Below, piece after piece: positions 35,290 through 44,379 of a stretch of 64,000 nt of DNA; position 1 is the first letter of the stretch, and each line of letters starts with the position of its first letter. A program made the translations under genes and the position numbers. The DNA lies in the NCBI GenBank assembly GCA_030425145.1, contig JAUHVK010000015.1, positions 1 to 64,000 of the forward strand. The letters run 5' to 3'. This DNA is from Alphaproteobacteria bacterium. GTDB taxonomy: Bacteria > Pseudomonadota > Alphaproteobacteria > Rhodobacterales > Rhodobacteraceae. The notes beneath the pieces are model-generated. The model ran no database searches. It saw only the letters and a program-made list of their open reading frames with translations, and was not told the origin of the DNA.

Positions 35290-36782
35290 GTATGCTTGAA
35301 CTTGGGTTCTGGTCCTTTCCGGTCCTGCTGGCGCTGATCTTCCTGCGCGCACCGATTGGGCTTGCGATGATGCTATGCGGGATTGGCGGGCTTTGGATGG
35401 CGCTGGGCAGCCCGGATGTGGTGCTGGCGCGGCTCAAGTCCGAGACGTATTCGACCTTTTCCAGCTATTCGCTGTCGATCATTCCGATCTTCCTGCTGAT
35501 GGGCCAGTTCGCAACGTTGTCCGGCATGTCCTCGGCGCTGTTCAAGGCGGCGGAGTCGTGGCTGGGGCACCGCAAAGGTGGGGTGGCGATGGCCTCGGTC
35601 GGAGCCTGCGCGGGCTTTGGCGCGATCTGCGGGTCATCGCTGGCCACGGCGGCAACGATGAGCCGGGTGGCGCTGCCTGAGTTGCGGCGCAACGGGTATT
35701 CCGGCGGGTTCTCGACCGCGACACTGGCGGCGGGCGGCACGTTGGGTATTCTGATCCCGCCCTCGGTGATCCTTGTGATTTATGCGATCTTGACCGAACA
35801 GAACATCGCCAAGCTGTTTCTGGCGGCGTTCATTCCCGGCGTTCTGGCGGCCATCGGTTACATGATCACCATTTCGCTCTACGTGCGGCGCTATCCCGAC
35901 GCGGCAGGGCATCGGGATGCGGTGCCCTATGGCGAACGGGTGCGGGCGTTGATTGACGTGTGGCCTGTGTTGCTGGTGTTCGGGCTGGTGGTCGGCGGTA
36001 TTTATCTGGGGTGGTTCACTCCGACCGAGGGAGCGGCTGTGGGGGCGGCGGGCACCGGGCTAATCGCGCTTGTGTCGGGCAACCTGAGCTGGGACGTGTT
36101 CAAGCAGAGCATCATTCAGACGGCGGTGAGCACCGCGATGATCTTTTTCATCGTGTTGGGTGCCGCGTTTTACAACGGGTTTCTGGCGCTGACGCAGGTG
36201 CCGCAAGAACTGTCGAATTGGGTGGTCGAGATGGGTCTCAGCCCGTTCATAGTGCTGTCACTGATCCTGCTATTCTACCTCGTCTTTGGTTGCCTGATGG
36301 ACAGCCTGTCGATGATCCTGTTGACGATCCCGATCTTCTTCCCGGTGATCTCGGTCATGGATTTTGGCTTTGTCGATCTGGCGGTCATGCAGGCCGATGC
36401 GGCGCGTGAGGTGCTGGCGGCGGGCATTCCGGAGGGCATGACGCAGGAGATGCTGCAAGGCATCGAAAGCGCCATAGCCAGCGGTGTGGAACTGACGCGG
36501 GATCAGATGCGCGCGTTGGAAATTCGTGTGACGCAAGGCATGGCAAACCGGATCGAAGCGGAATGGGTGGCGATCTGGTTCGGCATCCTCGTGCTGATCG
36601 TGGTCGAGGTGGGGCTGATTACGCCGCCGGTGGGGATGAATCTGTTTATCATCAACTCGATGGATCGGAACACGCCGATGATGGAGACCTACAAGGCAGT
36701 GATCTGGTTTGTGGCTTCCGATCTGGTTCGGGTGGTCCTGCTGGTTCTGTTCCCGGCGATTACGCTGTTCTGGCTTTACTGA
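35286..36782 (+). CDS. dctM: TRAP transporter large permease DctM
   Basis: A 498-residue polytopic sodium/substrate symporter subunit. Signatures include GFGAICGSSLATAATMSRVALPE, GGTLGILIPPSVILVIYAI and ITPPVGMNLFIINS. A soluble insertion at about 370-430 is longer than in DctM of Rhodobacter but common in the roughly 500-residue subgroup. Completes a dctPQM unit. Confidence 0.93.
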   Translation: MSMLELGFWSFPVLLALIFLRAPIGLAMMLCGIGGLWMALGSPDVVLARLKSETYSTFSSYSLSIIPIFLLMGQFATLSGMSSALFKAAESWLGHRKGGVAMASVGACAGFGAICGSSLATAATMSRVALPELRRNGYSGGFSTATLAAGGTLGILIPPSVILVIYAILTEQNIAKLFLAAFIPGVLAAIGYMITISLYVRRYPDAAGHRDAVPYGERVRALIDVWPVLLVFGLVVGGIYLGWFTPTEGAAVGAAGTGLIALVSGNLSWDVFKQSIIQTAVSTAMIFFIVLGAAFYNGFLALTQVPQELSNWVVEMGLSPFIVLSLILLFYLVFGCLMDSLSMILLTIPIFFPVISVMDFGFVDLAVMQADAAREVLAAGIPEGMTQEMLQGIESAIASGVELTRDQMRALEIRVTQGMANRIEAEWVAIWFGILVLIVVEVGLITPPVGMNLFIINSMDRNTPMMETYKAVIWFVASDLVRVVLLVLFPAITLFWLY

Positions 36783-36841
36783 TCCGACTCTGTGCGCGCC
36801 TGCACATGGGTTTCTTGGCAGATGTCGCGATTGGCTCTGGA

Positions 36842-36860
36842 AAACTGAACCAATCAGTTT
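36842..36860. promoter_or_regulatory. TetR-type palindrome upstream of RND pump
   Basis: AAACTGA and TCAGTTT form a perfect 7-base-arm inverted repeat around ACCAA, 82 bases before the adaptor gene. An overlapping GATTGG/CCAATC pair is also present. This is the usual geometry of a TetR-family operator at an efflux promoter, but no regulator gene is adjacent. Confidence 0.55.
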
Positions 36861-36941
36861 AGATATGGCGCGAGTTTACGGGAACGTCACACGACATAGG
36901 TCGTTGCCGTGCTACAATCGCGCCATTTCCGGAGGTCCGCC

Positions 36942-37973
36942 ATGCGCCGCCTGATTACTGTTCTTTTCCTTGTTTTGACCCCGTTTGCGGCACTTGCGCA
37001 GGACATGCGGCTGGCCAAGATCATCGAGGTGCATTCTGGCGACAGCGCGGTGACGCGGCAGTTTTTCGGGCATGTGGTGGCCAAGGAAACGGTCGATCTT
37101 GCGTTTCAGGTGGGCGGGCAGATCGTAGAGCTTCCGGTGATCGAAGGCGCGCGGATCGACGAAGGCACGATGGTTGCGCAGTTGGATCTGGAGCCGTTTG
37201 AGCTGGCGCTGGACCAGGCGCGGGTGCAGAAAGATCAGGCCGAGCGGACGCTGGACCGGTTGCAGAAATTGCAGGGCAGCACGGTGAGCCAGGTGTCGGT
37301 GGATGATGCCGAAACCTCGCTGCAACTGGCCGAGATTGCAGTGCGCAATGCCGAGCGCGAGTTGAGCAATGCCACGCTGCTTGCACCGTTCGATGCGCTG
37401 GTCGCGTCGCGGAGCGTGGCGAATTATGCAACCATCGGTGCAGGCACCCCGGTGGCGCGGCTGCACGACATGTCTGACCTGCGGATCGAGATCGACGTGC
37501 CCGAAGTGCTTTTCCAGCGGGCTGGGACCGATCCGAATGTGGAGCTTTGGGCGCAGTTTCCGACGGATGACACGCGCTATCCGGTAACGCCTCGAGAGTT
37601 CAAAGCCGAAACTTCACAAGTGGGGCAGACCTACCAGATCACGCTGGGATTGCTCCCGCCGCAAGGCAAGACGATCCTGCCGGGATCGTCGGTGACAGTT
37701 TATGCCACTTTGAATGGTGAATATCAGGACATCGTGATCCCGGCCTCTGCCGTCGGCACCGCCAATGACGGCGCGACCCATGTGATGGTGTTCACGCCCA
37801 CTGGCGCAGATGAAGGCACGGTAGCGCGTCGACCGGTGGCGGTAGAGCCGACAATCCGGGGCGATGTGCGCGTGACCGACGGGCTGGAGGCGGGCGAAGA
37901 GATTGTTGCCAGCGGGGCCAGCCAATTGGCGGACGGGGATCGCGTGAAGCGGTTTACCGGTTTCTCGAACTGA
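36942..37973 (+). CDS. RND efflux periplasmic adaptor (membrane fusion protein)
   Basis: A 343-residue HlyD-type adaptor: signal peptide (MRRLITVLFLVLTPFAALA), split lipoyl domain (LAFQVGGQIVELPVIEGARI and ATLLAPFDALVASRSV), an alpha-hairpin coiled coil at about 85-145, then beta-barrel. GGAGG lies 5 bases upstream. Bridges the RND pump that starts 10 bases later to an outer-membrane channel not encoded here. Substrate unknown. Confidence 0.92.
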   Translation: MRRLITVLFLVLTPFAALAQDMRLAKIIEVHSGDSAVTRQFFGHVVAKETVDLAFQVGGQIVELPVIEGARIDEGTMVAQLDLEPFELALDQARVQKDQAERTLDRLQKLQGSTVSQVSVDDAETSLQLAEIAVRNAERELSNATLLAPFDALVASRSVANYATIGAGTPVARLHDMSDLRIEIDVPEVLFQRAGTDPNVELWAQFPTDDTRYPVTPREFKAETSQVGQTYQITLGLLPPQGKTILPGSSVTVYATLNGEYQDIVIPASAVGTANDGATHVMVFTPTGADEGTVARRPVAVEPTIRGDVRVTDGLEAGEEIVASGASQLADGDRVKRFTGFSN

Positions 37974-37983
37974 GCGCCGCGCC

Positions 37984-40900
37984 ATGAATATCGCTAAAGC
38001 GTCCATCGACCGTCCGATCGTCACATGGCTGATCATGCTGGCTGCCCTGCTGGGGGGCATCTGGGGCTTCTTCACTTTGGGCCGGTTGGAAGACCCGGCC
38101 TTTACCATCAAGACTGCCGTGGTGGTCACGGAATACCCCGGTGCCAGTGCACAGCAGGTGGCGCGCGAGGTGACAGAGCCACTCGAATCCGAGATCCAGA
38201 AGATGTCGGAGGTCAAAGAAGTCCGGTCGGTGAACCAGCCCGGTCTGTCGCGCATCAGCGTGGACATGAAAGACCAGTTTGACGGCGAGGAATTGCCTGA
38301 AATCTGGACCAAGCTGCGCAACCGGGTGAATGCAGCGCGGCTGCCGACGGGGACGGGTCGGCCATTTGTGAATGACGGGTTCGGAGATGTCTTCGGCATC
38401 TACTATGCCGTAACCGCCCCCGGCTTTACCGATGCCGAGATTTACGAGCTGTCCACCTTCCTGCGGCGCGAATTGCTGACCGTGGACGGGGTTGCCGACG
38501 TCGCGTTGTCGGGTGTGCCGAAAGAGGTGATCTATGTCGAGCCGGATCTCGCGCTGACGACGAACCTCAACGTGCCACCGACGGCCATTCAGGGTGCGCT
38601 GGCGACAGCCAATTCGGTTGTTGATGGTGGCTCGATCCAGGACGTGGACGGGCGGACGCTGATCCAGGGGCCGGATGGCTATGATACCGTGCAGGAGATC
38701 GCAGGGCTGACCGTTGGGGTCGGGGGCGAGATCCTCAACCTTTTCGACTTTGCCGAGGTGACCCGCACGCGTGAGAACACGCCGGACCTTATTATCCGTC
38801 ACAACGGGCATGACGCATTTACGCTTGGGATCGCCGGGGTCGCGTCGGAGAATATCGTCGATGTGGGCCATCGCGCTGATGCCAAGCTGGCAGAGCTCTC
38901 GTCACAGATCCCGGTGGGTGTGGAGTTAGAACCGATCTATCAGCAGCACGTTGTGGTCGAGGAAGCGTCGAACGCCTTTCTGGTCAACCTGGCCATGTCG
39001 GTCAGCATCGTGGTGATCGTGCTTGCGCTGTTCATGGGGTGGCGCGCGGCGGTGGTCGTTGGGGTGACGTTGTTGTTGACGGTGGTCGGTACGCTGTTCT
39101 TCATGGCGATCTTTGCCATTGAAATGGAACGCATCTCATTGGGGGCGTTGATCATCGCGATGGGGATGCTGGTGGACAACGCCATCGTGGTGGCCGAGGG
39201 GATGCAGATCGCCATGCGGCGTGGCAAGAACAGCCGTGCGGCGGCTGACGAGGCGGCGAGCAAGACGCAAATTCCGCTCTTGGGTGCGACAGTGATCGGG
39301 ATCATGGCTTTTGCCGGTATCGGTCTCAGCCCGGATGCCACGGGGGAATTCCTGTTCTCACTCTTTGCGGTGATCGGGATTTCGCTGCTGCTGTCCTGGG
39401 TGCTGGCGCTGACGGCGACGCCGCTTCTCGGGCACTACTTTTTCAAGCGTGGCATCGCAGGCGGCGAAGATGACGCCTATGGTGGACTGCTGTTCCGCGT
39501 GTATGGCGCAACGCTGCGAGCTGCCCTGAAGGCATGGTGGCTTGTGATCCTTGGGCTGATCGGGATCACGGTCGTCTGCTTTATGCTGTTTGGTCAGATC
39601 AAGCAGCAGTTCTTCCCAGACAGCAATACGCCGCTTTTCTTCGTGCACTACAAGCTGGAGCAGGGCGCATCGATCCACGAGGCCTCGCGCGATCTTATGG
39701 TGTTCGAGGATTGGCTGCTGGAGCAGGAAGATGTGGTTGCGGCCTCGGCCTTTGTTGGGCGCGGTGCGGACCGGTTCATGCTGACCTATCAGGCCGAAGA
39801 CCCGAACCCCAGCTACGGCCATATCATCGTGCGCACCGAAACGATCGAGCAGATCGCGCCGCTGATTGCCGAGCTTGAGACATTTGCTGCCGAGACCCTG
39901 CCGCAGGGCGAATTCCGTGCCAAGCGGCTGGCTTTTGGTCCGGGCGGAGGCGATCCGATCCAGGTGCGGTTCTCGGGGGCGGACCCGGCTGTGCTGCGCG
40001 ATCTCGCGGATGAAGCGATGGAGCGCTTTGTTGCAGCGTCTGAAAATATCGTGGCCCCGCGCATCGACTGGCGCGAGCAGGAGTTGGTGCTGAAACCGGT
40101 CTACGCGGCGGACCGCGCGCAGGAGGCGGGCATCACCCGTGACGACATCACCAGCATTCTGCGCTTTGCCACCACGGGCATCGACGCCGGGGTGTATAGA
40201 GAGGGGGATCGGCAGATCCCGATCGTGCTGCGCGCTGATCCCGAGGCGAGTCTCGCTCTGACTGATCACGTTGTCTATTCGCAGAACGCCCAAAGCTTTG
40301 TGCCGCTGGAACAGGTCACGGACGGTCTGGCCTTCGAGGCACAGAACACACTGCTGATGCGGCGCGACCGGCTGCTTACGATCACCGTAGGCGCGGACAC
40401 CGTCAAAGGGCTGACCGCTGCGCAGGTGCAGGCCGAAGTGACTGACACTATCGAAGCGATGGACCTGCCTCCGGGCTACAAGATGGAATGGGGTGGAGAG
40501 CTGGAAAGCTCATCCAGTGCTCAAGCGAGCCTTGGGCGACAATTGCCGATGAGCCTGATCATCATGGTTGTGATCTCGGTGCTGCTCTTCAACGCGCTGC
40601 GGCAACCGCTGATTATCTGGCTCTTGGTGCCGATGTCTGTGAACGGGGTGAGCCTCGCGTTGCTGGGCACCGGGTTTCCGTTCACATTTACTGCGCTGCT
40701 GGGTCTGTTGTCGCTGTCGGGGATGTTGATCAAGAACGGGATCGTTCTGGTGGAAGAGATTGACATCGTGCGAAACGAAAAGCCCGATCAGGATCTGAAG
40801 GCGTCGATCGTGGAGGCATCGACCTCGCGTCTGCGTCCGGTGGTTCTGGCGGCCGCGACGACAATCCTTGGGATGCTGCCGCTGATCTGGGACGCGTTTT

Positions 40901-41040
40901 TCCGGTCGATGGCGGTGACGATCATGGGCGGTCTGACCTTTGCGTCGATCCTCACGCTCGTGGCCGCACCGGTGTTCTACTACCCGTTCTTCCGGAGAGA
41001 GGGGGCGGCCCGACAGGGCCGCCGCCTGAGGCAGGGTTAG
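37984..41040 (+). CDS. RND efflux permease (AcrB/HAE1-like)
   Basis: A 1018-residue inner-membrane pump with the twelve-helix RND plan: NIAKASIDRPIVTWLIMLAA at the N-terminus, two large periplasmic loops and helix 4 GMLVDNAIVVAEGMQ. Where AcrB has paired Asp residues in the proton path, this protein reads Asp-Asn, as in several RND subgroups. Pairs with the adaptor upstream to expel hydrophobic compounds. The stop overlaps that of the convergent quinone oxidoreductase by 4 bases. Confidence 0.93.
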   Translation: MNIAKASIDRPIVTWLIMLAALLGGIWGFFTLGRLEDPAFTIKTAVVVTEYPGASAQQVAREVTEPLESEIQKMSEVKEVRSVNQPGLSRISVDMKDQFDGEELPEIWTKLRNRVNAARLPTGTGRPFVNDGFGDVFGIYYAVTAPGFTDAEIYELSTFLRRELLTVDGVADVALSGVPKEVIYVEPDLALTTNLNVPPTAIQGALATANSVVDGGSIQDVDGRTLIQGPDGYDTVQEIAGLTVGVGGEILNLFDFAEVTRTRENTPDLIIRHNGHDAFTLGIAGVASENIVDVGHRADAKLAELSSQIPVGVELEPIYQQHVVVEEASNAFLVNLAMSVSIVVIVLALFMGWRAAVVVGVTLLLTVVGTLFFMAIFAIEMERISLGALIIAMGMLVDNAIVVAEGMQIAMRRGKNSRAAADEAASKTQIPLLGATVIGIMAFAGIGLSPDATGEFLFSLFAVIGISLLLSWVLALTATPLLGHYFFKRGIAGGEDDAYGGLLFRVYGATLRAALKAWWLVILGLIGITVVCFMLFGQIKQQFFPDSNTPLFFVHYKLEQGASIHEASRDLMVFEDWLLEQEDVVAASAFVGRGADRFMLTYQAEDPNPSYGHIIVRTETIEQIAPLIAELETFAAETLPQGEFRAKRLAFGPGGGDPIQVRFSGADPAVLRDLADEAMERFVAASENIVAPRIDWREQELVLKPVYAADRAQEAGITRDDITSILRFATTGIDAGVYREGDRQIPIVLRADPEASLALTDHVVYSQNAQSFVPLEQVTDGLAFEAQNTLLMRRDRLLTITVGADTVKGLTAAQVQAEVTDTIEAMDLPPGYKMEWGGELESSSSAQASLGRQLPMSLIIMVVISVLLFNALRQPLIIWLLVPMSVNGVSLALLGTGFPFTFTALLGLLSLSGMLIKNGIVLVEEIDIVRNEKPDQDLKASIVEASTSRLRPVVLAAATTILGMLPLIWDAFFRSMAVTIMGGLTFASILTLVAAPVFYYPFFRREGAARQGRRLRQG

Positions 41041-42011
41041 ACCTCCAGAACTGTGCTTCCGGTTGTCTGGCGCGCTTCGAGCGCTTCGTGCGCTTTGGCG
41101 ACATCGCGCAGGGCAAAGCGCTGCCCGATATTGATTTTGACATCGCCCGACAGAACTTTTTCACCCAGATGTTTAGCCATCGCCTGACAGGTGTCATGGT
41201 CCGCGATATGGGTAAACAGGGTTGGCCGCGTGATCTTGAGCGAGCCTTTCTGGCCGAGGATGCCGATGTTGAGCGGCGGGACAGGGCCCGAGGCATTGCC
41301 GAAGGAAATCATCATGCCCAGCGGTTTCAACGCGTTGAGAGATCCTTCGAACGTGTCTTTGCCCACCGCGTCCATGACCACGTCGACACCCGTGCCATCG
41401 GTCAGCTCGCGCAGCTTTGCCACCCAGTCGCCATCGCGGTAGTTGATGCAATGCGTTGCGCCGTGATCGAGCGCCAACTGGCACTTGTCGTCGGTGCCGG
41501 CTGTGCCGATCAGGGTGATCCCTTCGGACCGCGCCCATTGGCAGGCGATCAGCCCGACGCCACCGGCCGCTGCGTGAAAGAGCACCGTGTCGCCCTTGCC
41601 TAGCGGTGTCGTGCGATGGAACAGGTATTCCACCGTCATGCCCTTGAGCATCATCGCCGCGCCTTCCTCGAACGAGATGCCGTCGGGCAAGGGGCAGACC
41701 TGCGCTGCGGGCATGACCCGCTTCTCCGAATAGGCCCCCGGCGGATTCGCGGCATAGGCGGCGCGGTCACCGACCTTGAGATGAGTCACCCCTTCGCCCA
41801 CGGCCTCAATGACCCCGGCCGCTTCCATGCCCATCGCGTGTGGCAGTTGCATCGGGTAAAGTCCCGACCGCTGGTATACGTCAATAAAGTTGAGGCCAAT
41901 GGCCTTGTGCGCAATCCGAACCTCACCCTTGCCAGGTTCGCCAACGTCCCGGTCGACAAGCTTGAATTTGTCCGGTCCGCCGTGTTCTTCGATGATCGCT
42001 GTAAGTGCCAT
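41037..42011 (-). CDS. Quinone oxidoreductase (zeta-crystallin type, MDR family)
   Basis: A 324-residue NADPH:quinone reductase of the zinc-free medium-chain family. Typical segments are IGLNFIDVYQRSGLYP, the NADPH site AAAGGVGLIACQWA and GTAGTDDKCQLA. ATG chosen for GGGAGGGG 5 bases upstream. A long perfect palindrome lies 18 bases upstream of the start, implying dedicated regulation, perhaps by redox or electrophile stress. Confidence 0.92.
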   Translation of the reverse strand: MALTAIIEEHGGPDKFKLVDRDVGEPGKGEVRIAHKAIGLNFIDVYQRSGLYPMQLPHAMGMEAAGVIEAVGEGVTHLKVGDRAAYAANPPGAYSEKRVMPAAQVCPLPDGISFEEGAAMMLKGMTVEYLFHRTTPLGKGDTVLFHAAAGGVGLIACQWARSEGITLIGTAGTDDKCQLALDHGATHCINYRDGDWVAKLRELTDGTGVDVVMDAVGKDTFEGSLNALKPLGMMISFGNASGPVPPLNIGILGQKGSLKITRPTLFTHIADHDTCQAMAKHLGEKVLSGDVKINIGQRFALRDVAKAHEALEARQTTGSTVLEV

Positions 42012-42028
42012 CAGTCCCCTCCCTATGA

Positions 42029-42054
42029 TGCTGAATTCAGACCCGAATTCAGCA
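42029..42054. promoter_or_regulatory. 10-base-arm perfect palindrome before quinone oxidoreductase
   Basis: TGCTGAATTC and GAATTCAGCA flank a 6-base spacer, 18 bases upstream of the quinone oxidoreductase ATG. With only weak GC content and no T-run it is more likely an operator overlapping the promoter than a terminator. No regulator gene lies alongside. Confidence 0.6.
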
Positions 42055-42186
42055 GATAAGTCCACTGGTCGTAGTGGCAATGGTTCGGGGGGGCTGTTTG
42101 GGTGTTGAGGCGGGGGAGAGCCACGAAGGCCTATCGCAAGGGCGACCTTGCCCGAAAGCAATGCGGTGACTGCGATGTAAAGAAGA

Positions 42187-42262
42187 TGGTGCCCCCACAC
42201 GGACTCGAACCGCGGACCTACTGATTACAAATCAGTTGCTCTACCAGCTGAGCTATAGGGGC
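42187..42262 (-). tRNA. tRNA-Thr (anticodon UGU)
   Basis: A 76-base cloverleaf including an encoded CCA end. The acceptor stem pairs GCCCCTA with TGGGGGC (one G-T pair); D-loop AGCTCAGCTGGTAGAGC and T-arm GGTTCGAGTCC are canonical. The anticodon TGT (plus-strand 42227-42229) lies in loop TTTGTAA and reads ACA-type threonine codons. Confidence 0.96.
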
Positions 42263-42407
42263 TCCGGGGGCGTGATTACTGAGTGTCGCGCGGCTGTGCA
42301 AGAGGCAATCTGGTGAAATTTTCGAATAACGTGTGGTACCCGAACACGGTTTTCTTCGCGGCGTGGCAGCGTATACTGATTACAGGCAGCGAGACTATTG
42401 AAAACAC

Positions 42408-43289
42408 ATGCAGGTTGTCCTTCACACCGGCCTTCACGAGACCGACAGCGACCGGCTGTTCAAGACGCTTTTGCGCAACCGCGAGGCGTTCCGCAAAGAC
42501 GGAATCGCGATTCCCGGTCCGGCGAAGTATCGGCAGTTGGTTTCGGAGATGCTGAATGCGCTGGGCGATGCCGTGCCAGCGCCGGGCACGCGCGATGTTC
42601 TGCTGGACAGCATCCTCGACGATGCCACAGAGCATGTTGACCGGATGATCCTGTCGCATGAGCATCTCTTCTCGGTGCCGAAGATCGCGTTTCAGGGAGG
42701 CGAGATCTATCGCAAGGCGGACCAGCGGTTGCGCATTCTGCGGGGAATCTTTGCCGAGGATTCCCTCGAAATCTTCATCGCGCTGCGGAACCCGGCCACG
42801 TTTCTGCCTGCGTTGCTGGCGGCGACGCCGTTGAGCTCACTTAACGATTTGCTGCACGGATTGGATCCGATGCAGGTGCGATGGTCGCATCTGATCGAGC
42901 GGATCACTGCGGCTGTGCCGGGGGTGCCGGTGACCATCTGGTGCGACGAAGACAGCCCCTTGATCTGGGGCGAGTTGATCCGCGAATTCGCCGGGGTAGA
43001 GCCGACACACGCGATCACGGGGGCCTTTTCGCGGATGGCGGATATCACCTCGCAGGAAGGAATGACGCGCTTTCGGGCCTATCTGGCCGAGCGACCGGAA
43101 CTGAACGAGGTGCAGATTCGCCGGGTCATGGTAGCGTTCCTCGACAAATATGCCGATCCGTCCAAGGTGGAGCACGAATTCGACTTGCCGGGATGGGATG
43201 CCGATCTGGTGCGGGACTTGACCGAGCAATACGAGGAAGACCTGTTCGACATCGGACGGATGCCCGGGGTGACGCTGATCGCACCCTGA
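42408..43289 (+). CDS. Conserved protein with sulfotransferase-like features
   Basis: A 293-residue soluble protein I cannot name firmly. The opening VVLHTGLHETDSDRLFKTL resembles the first strand and phosphate loop of sulfotransferase-type P-loop proteins (HxGxHKTGTT), but the Lys and Thr residues that would bind PAPS are not conserved. The core LEIFIALRNPATFLPALL also resembles the R-N-P segment of that fold. It may be a degenerate sulfotransferase-like protein. No strong ribosome site precedes the ATG. Confidence 0.65.
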   Translation: MQVVLHTGLHETDSDRLFKTLLRNREAFRKDGIAIPGPAKYRQLVSEMLNALGDAVPAPGTRDVLLDSILDDATEHVDRMILSHEHLFSVPKIAFQGGEIYRKADQRLRILRGIFAEDSLEIFIALRNPATFLPALLAATPLSSLNDLLHGLDPMQVRWSHLIERITAAVPGVPVTIWCDEDSPLIWGELIREFAGVEPTHAITGAFSRMADITSQEGMTRFRAYLAERPELNEVQIRRVMVAFLDKYADPSKVEHEFDLPGWDADLVRDLTEQYEEDLFDIGRMPGVTLIAP

Positions 43290-43409
43290 GGACTGATCAG
43301 TGAAACATTGACTGACATTTTGACCCATCCTACGCTGATGGGGTTTCAAGCACGTTTACCAAGTTTTCACGTTGACCATGTTTTTCGTCTTTATGCAGGA
43401 GATTGCTCC

Positions 43410-43997
43410 ATGCAATTCGATGCGAACAAACTTGCGACCGTTCTGGACAAGCTGCTGGCATCCTCCATCCGCTACGAAATGCGGGGTATGGTTGGGAAGG
43501 TGAGGCCCTTGTCGAAAAGCGTCTCAGATATCCAGCAGCTCGATTGCTCGGGATTTGTCGAATACGTGATTTATCATGGGACGACGGACAACGTGAATCT
43601 GCCGTCCGGCAGCGTTACCCAGAGAAGCAAGATCGCCAGCGATGCGTCGCACACGGTGGCGACTTATGCGAAGGACGCAGAGCTGCGGGATGACATCGTG
43701 CGCATCGGGTTTCGCAAGACAATCGTCAAACGGGATGAAGATGGCGATATCGTGCGGAACGCGTCGGGCAATGCCGTGAAAGACCAAGTCGGCCATGTCT
43801 GGTTGGTCATCAATGGCCGCACCTATGAAAGCACCTCGAAAGGTGGTCGCGGCAAGGGGCCGAAATCTCTTAAGTGGGATGAGCGCACGTCCGACGCGGA
43901 CCACTTTTACAAGCTGGGCGCGGCCCCCGGGTTCGGGCTTATACAGATGGGCAATTGGCTGGAGCGTGAACTCGCGCCATTCACCAGCATGTTTTAG
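43410..43997 (+). CDS. NlpC/P60-like putative cysteine peptidase
   Basis: A 195-residue protein with a papain-like core: Cys46 in QQLDCSGFVEYVIY and His129 in VGHVWLVINGRTYES. This matches the NlpC/P60 arrangement (DCSGF ... GHVGI), with a 70-residue insertion in between. No signal peptide or SH3/LysM targeting domain is visible, which is unusual for a wall hydrolase; it might be exported by another route or act inside the cell. AGGAG lies 8 bases upstream of the ATG. Convergent, with a 4-base overlap of coding ends, to the GapR-like gene. Confidence 0.7.
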   Translation: MQFDANKLATVLDKLLASSIRYEMRGMVGKVRPLSKSVSDIQQLDCSGFVEYVIYHGTTDNVNLPSGSVTQRSKIASDASHTVATYAKDAELRDDIVRIGFRKTIVKRDEDGDIVRNASGNAVKDQVGHVWLVINGRTYESTSKGGRGKGPKSLKWDERTSDADHFYKLGAAPGFGLIQMGNWLERELAPFTSMF

Positions 43998-44254
43998 GAC
44001 ATGCCGAGCGCTTCTTTGTACATCTCGAGAACGGCTTCTTCTTCGGCGATGTCATTGGGTTCGCGCTTGCGCAGTGCGATCACCTTGCGCATGACCTTAG
44101 TGTCATAACCGCGGCCCTTGGCTTCGGCCATAACCTCTTTCTGCTGGTCGGCGATGTCTTTCTTTTCCATCTCCAGACGTTCGAACCGTTCAATGAACTG
44201 GCGCAGCTCATCTGCGGTGACGCGGTAGTTGGCTTCGATTGCGCTGTCGTCCAT
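43994..44254 (-). CDS. gapR: DUF2312 protein, GapR-like nucleoid protein
   Basis: An 86-residue helical protein closely following Caulobacter GapR: LRQFIERFERLEMEKKDI, AEAKGRGYDTKVMRKVIALRK and EEEAVLEMYKEAL. GapR tetramers clamp overtwisted DNA ahead of replication and transcription and stimulate topoisomerases. GGAG lies 6 bases before the ATG. Alphaproteobacteria can carry more than one DUF2312 gene, so this may be the main GapR or a paralog. Confidence 0.85.
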   Translation of the reverse strand: MDDSAIEANYRVTADELRQFIERFERLEMEKKDIADQQKEVMAEAKGRGYDTKVMRKVIALRKREPNDIAEEEAVLEMYKEALGMS

Positions 44255-44379
44255 CTGTCTGCTCCTTTTCGGTTTGACTGGTGTCGTAGCGATGGCAGCG
44301 CGGGCCTTCAAGGGCTTGTCAGCGGGCGGGGGATGAATTACCCGCCCCCCGTGGGAAATGACCATCGCGGGAGCGTATC

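Noticed and set aside
42012..42407. Integration-site scar around tRNA-Thr
   Set aside because: No integrase, no direct repeat of the tRNA 3' end and no change in base composition could be seen within the window.
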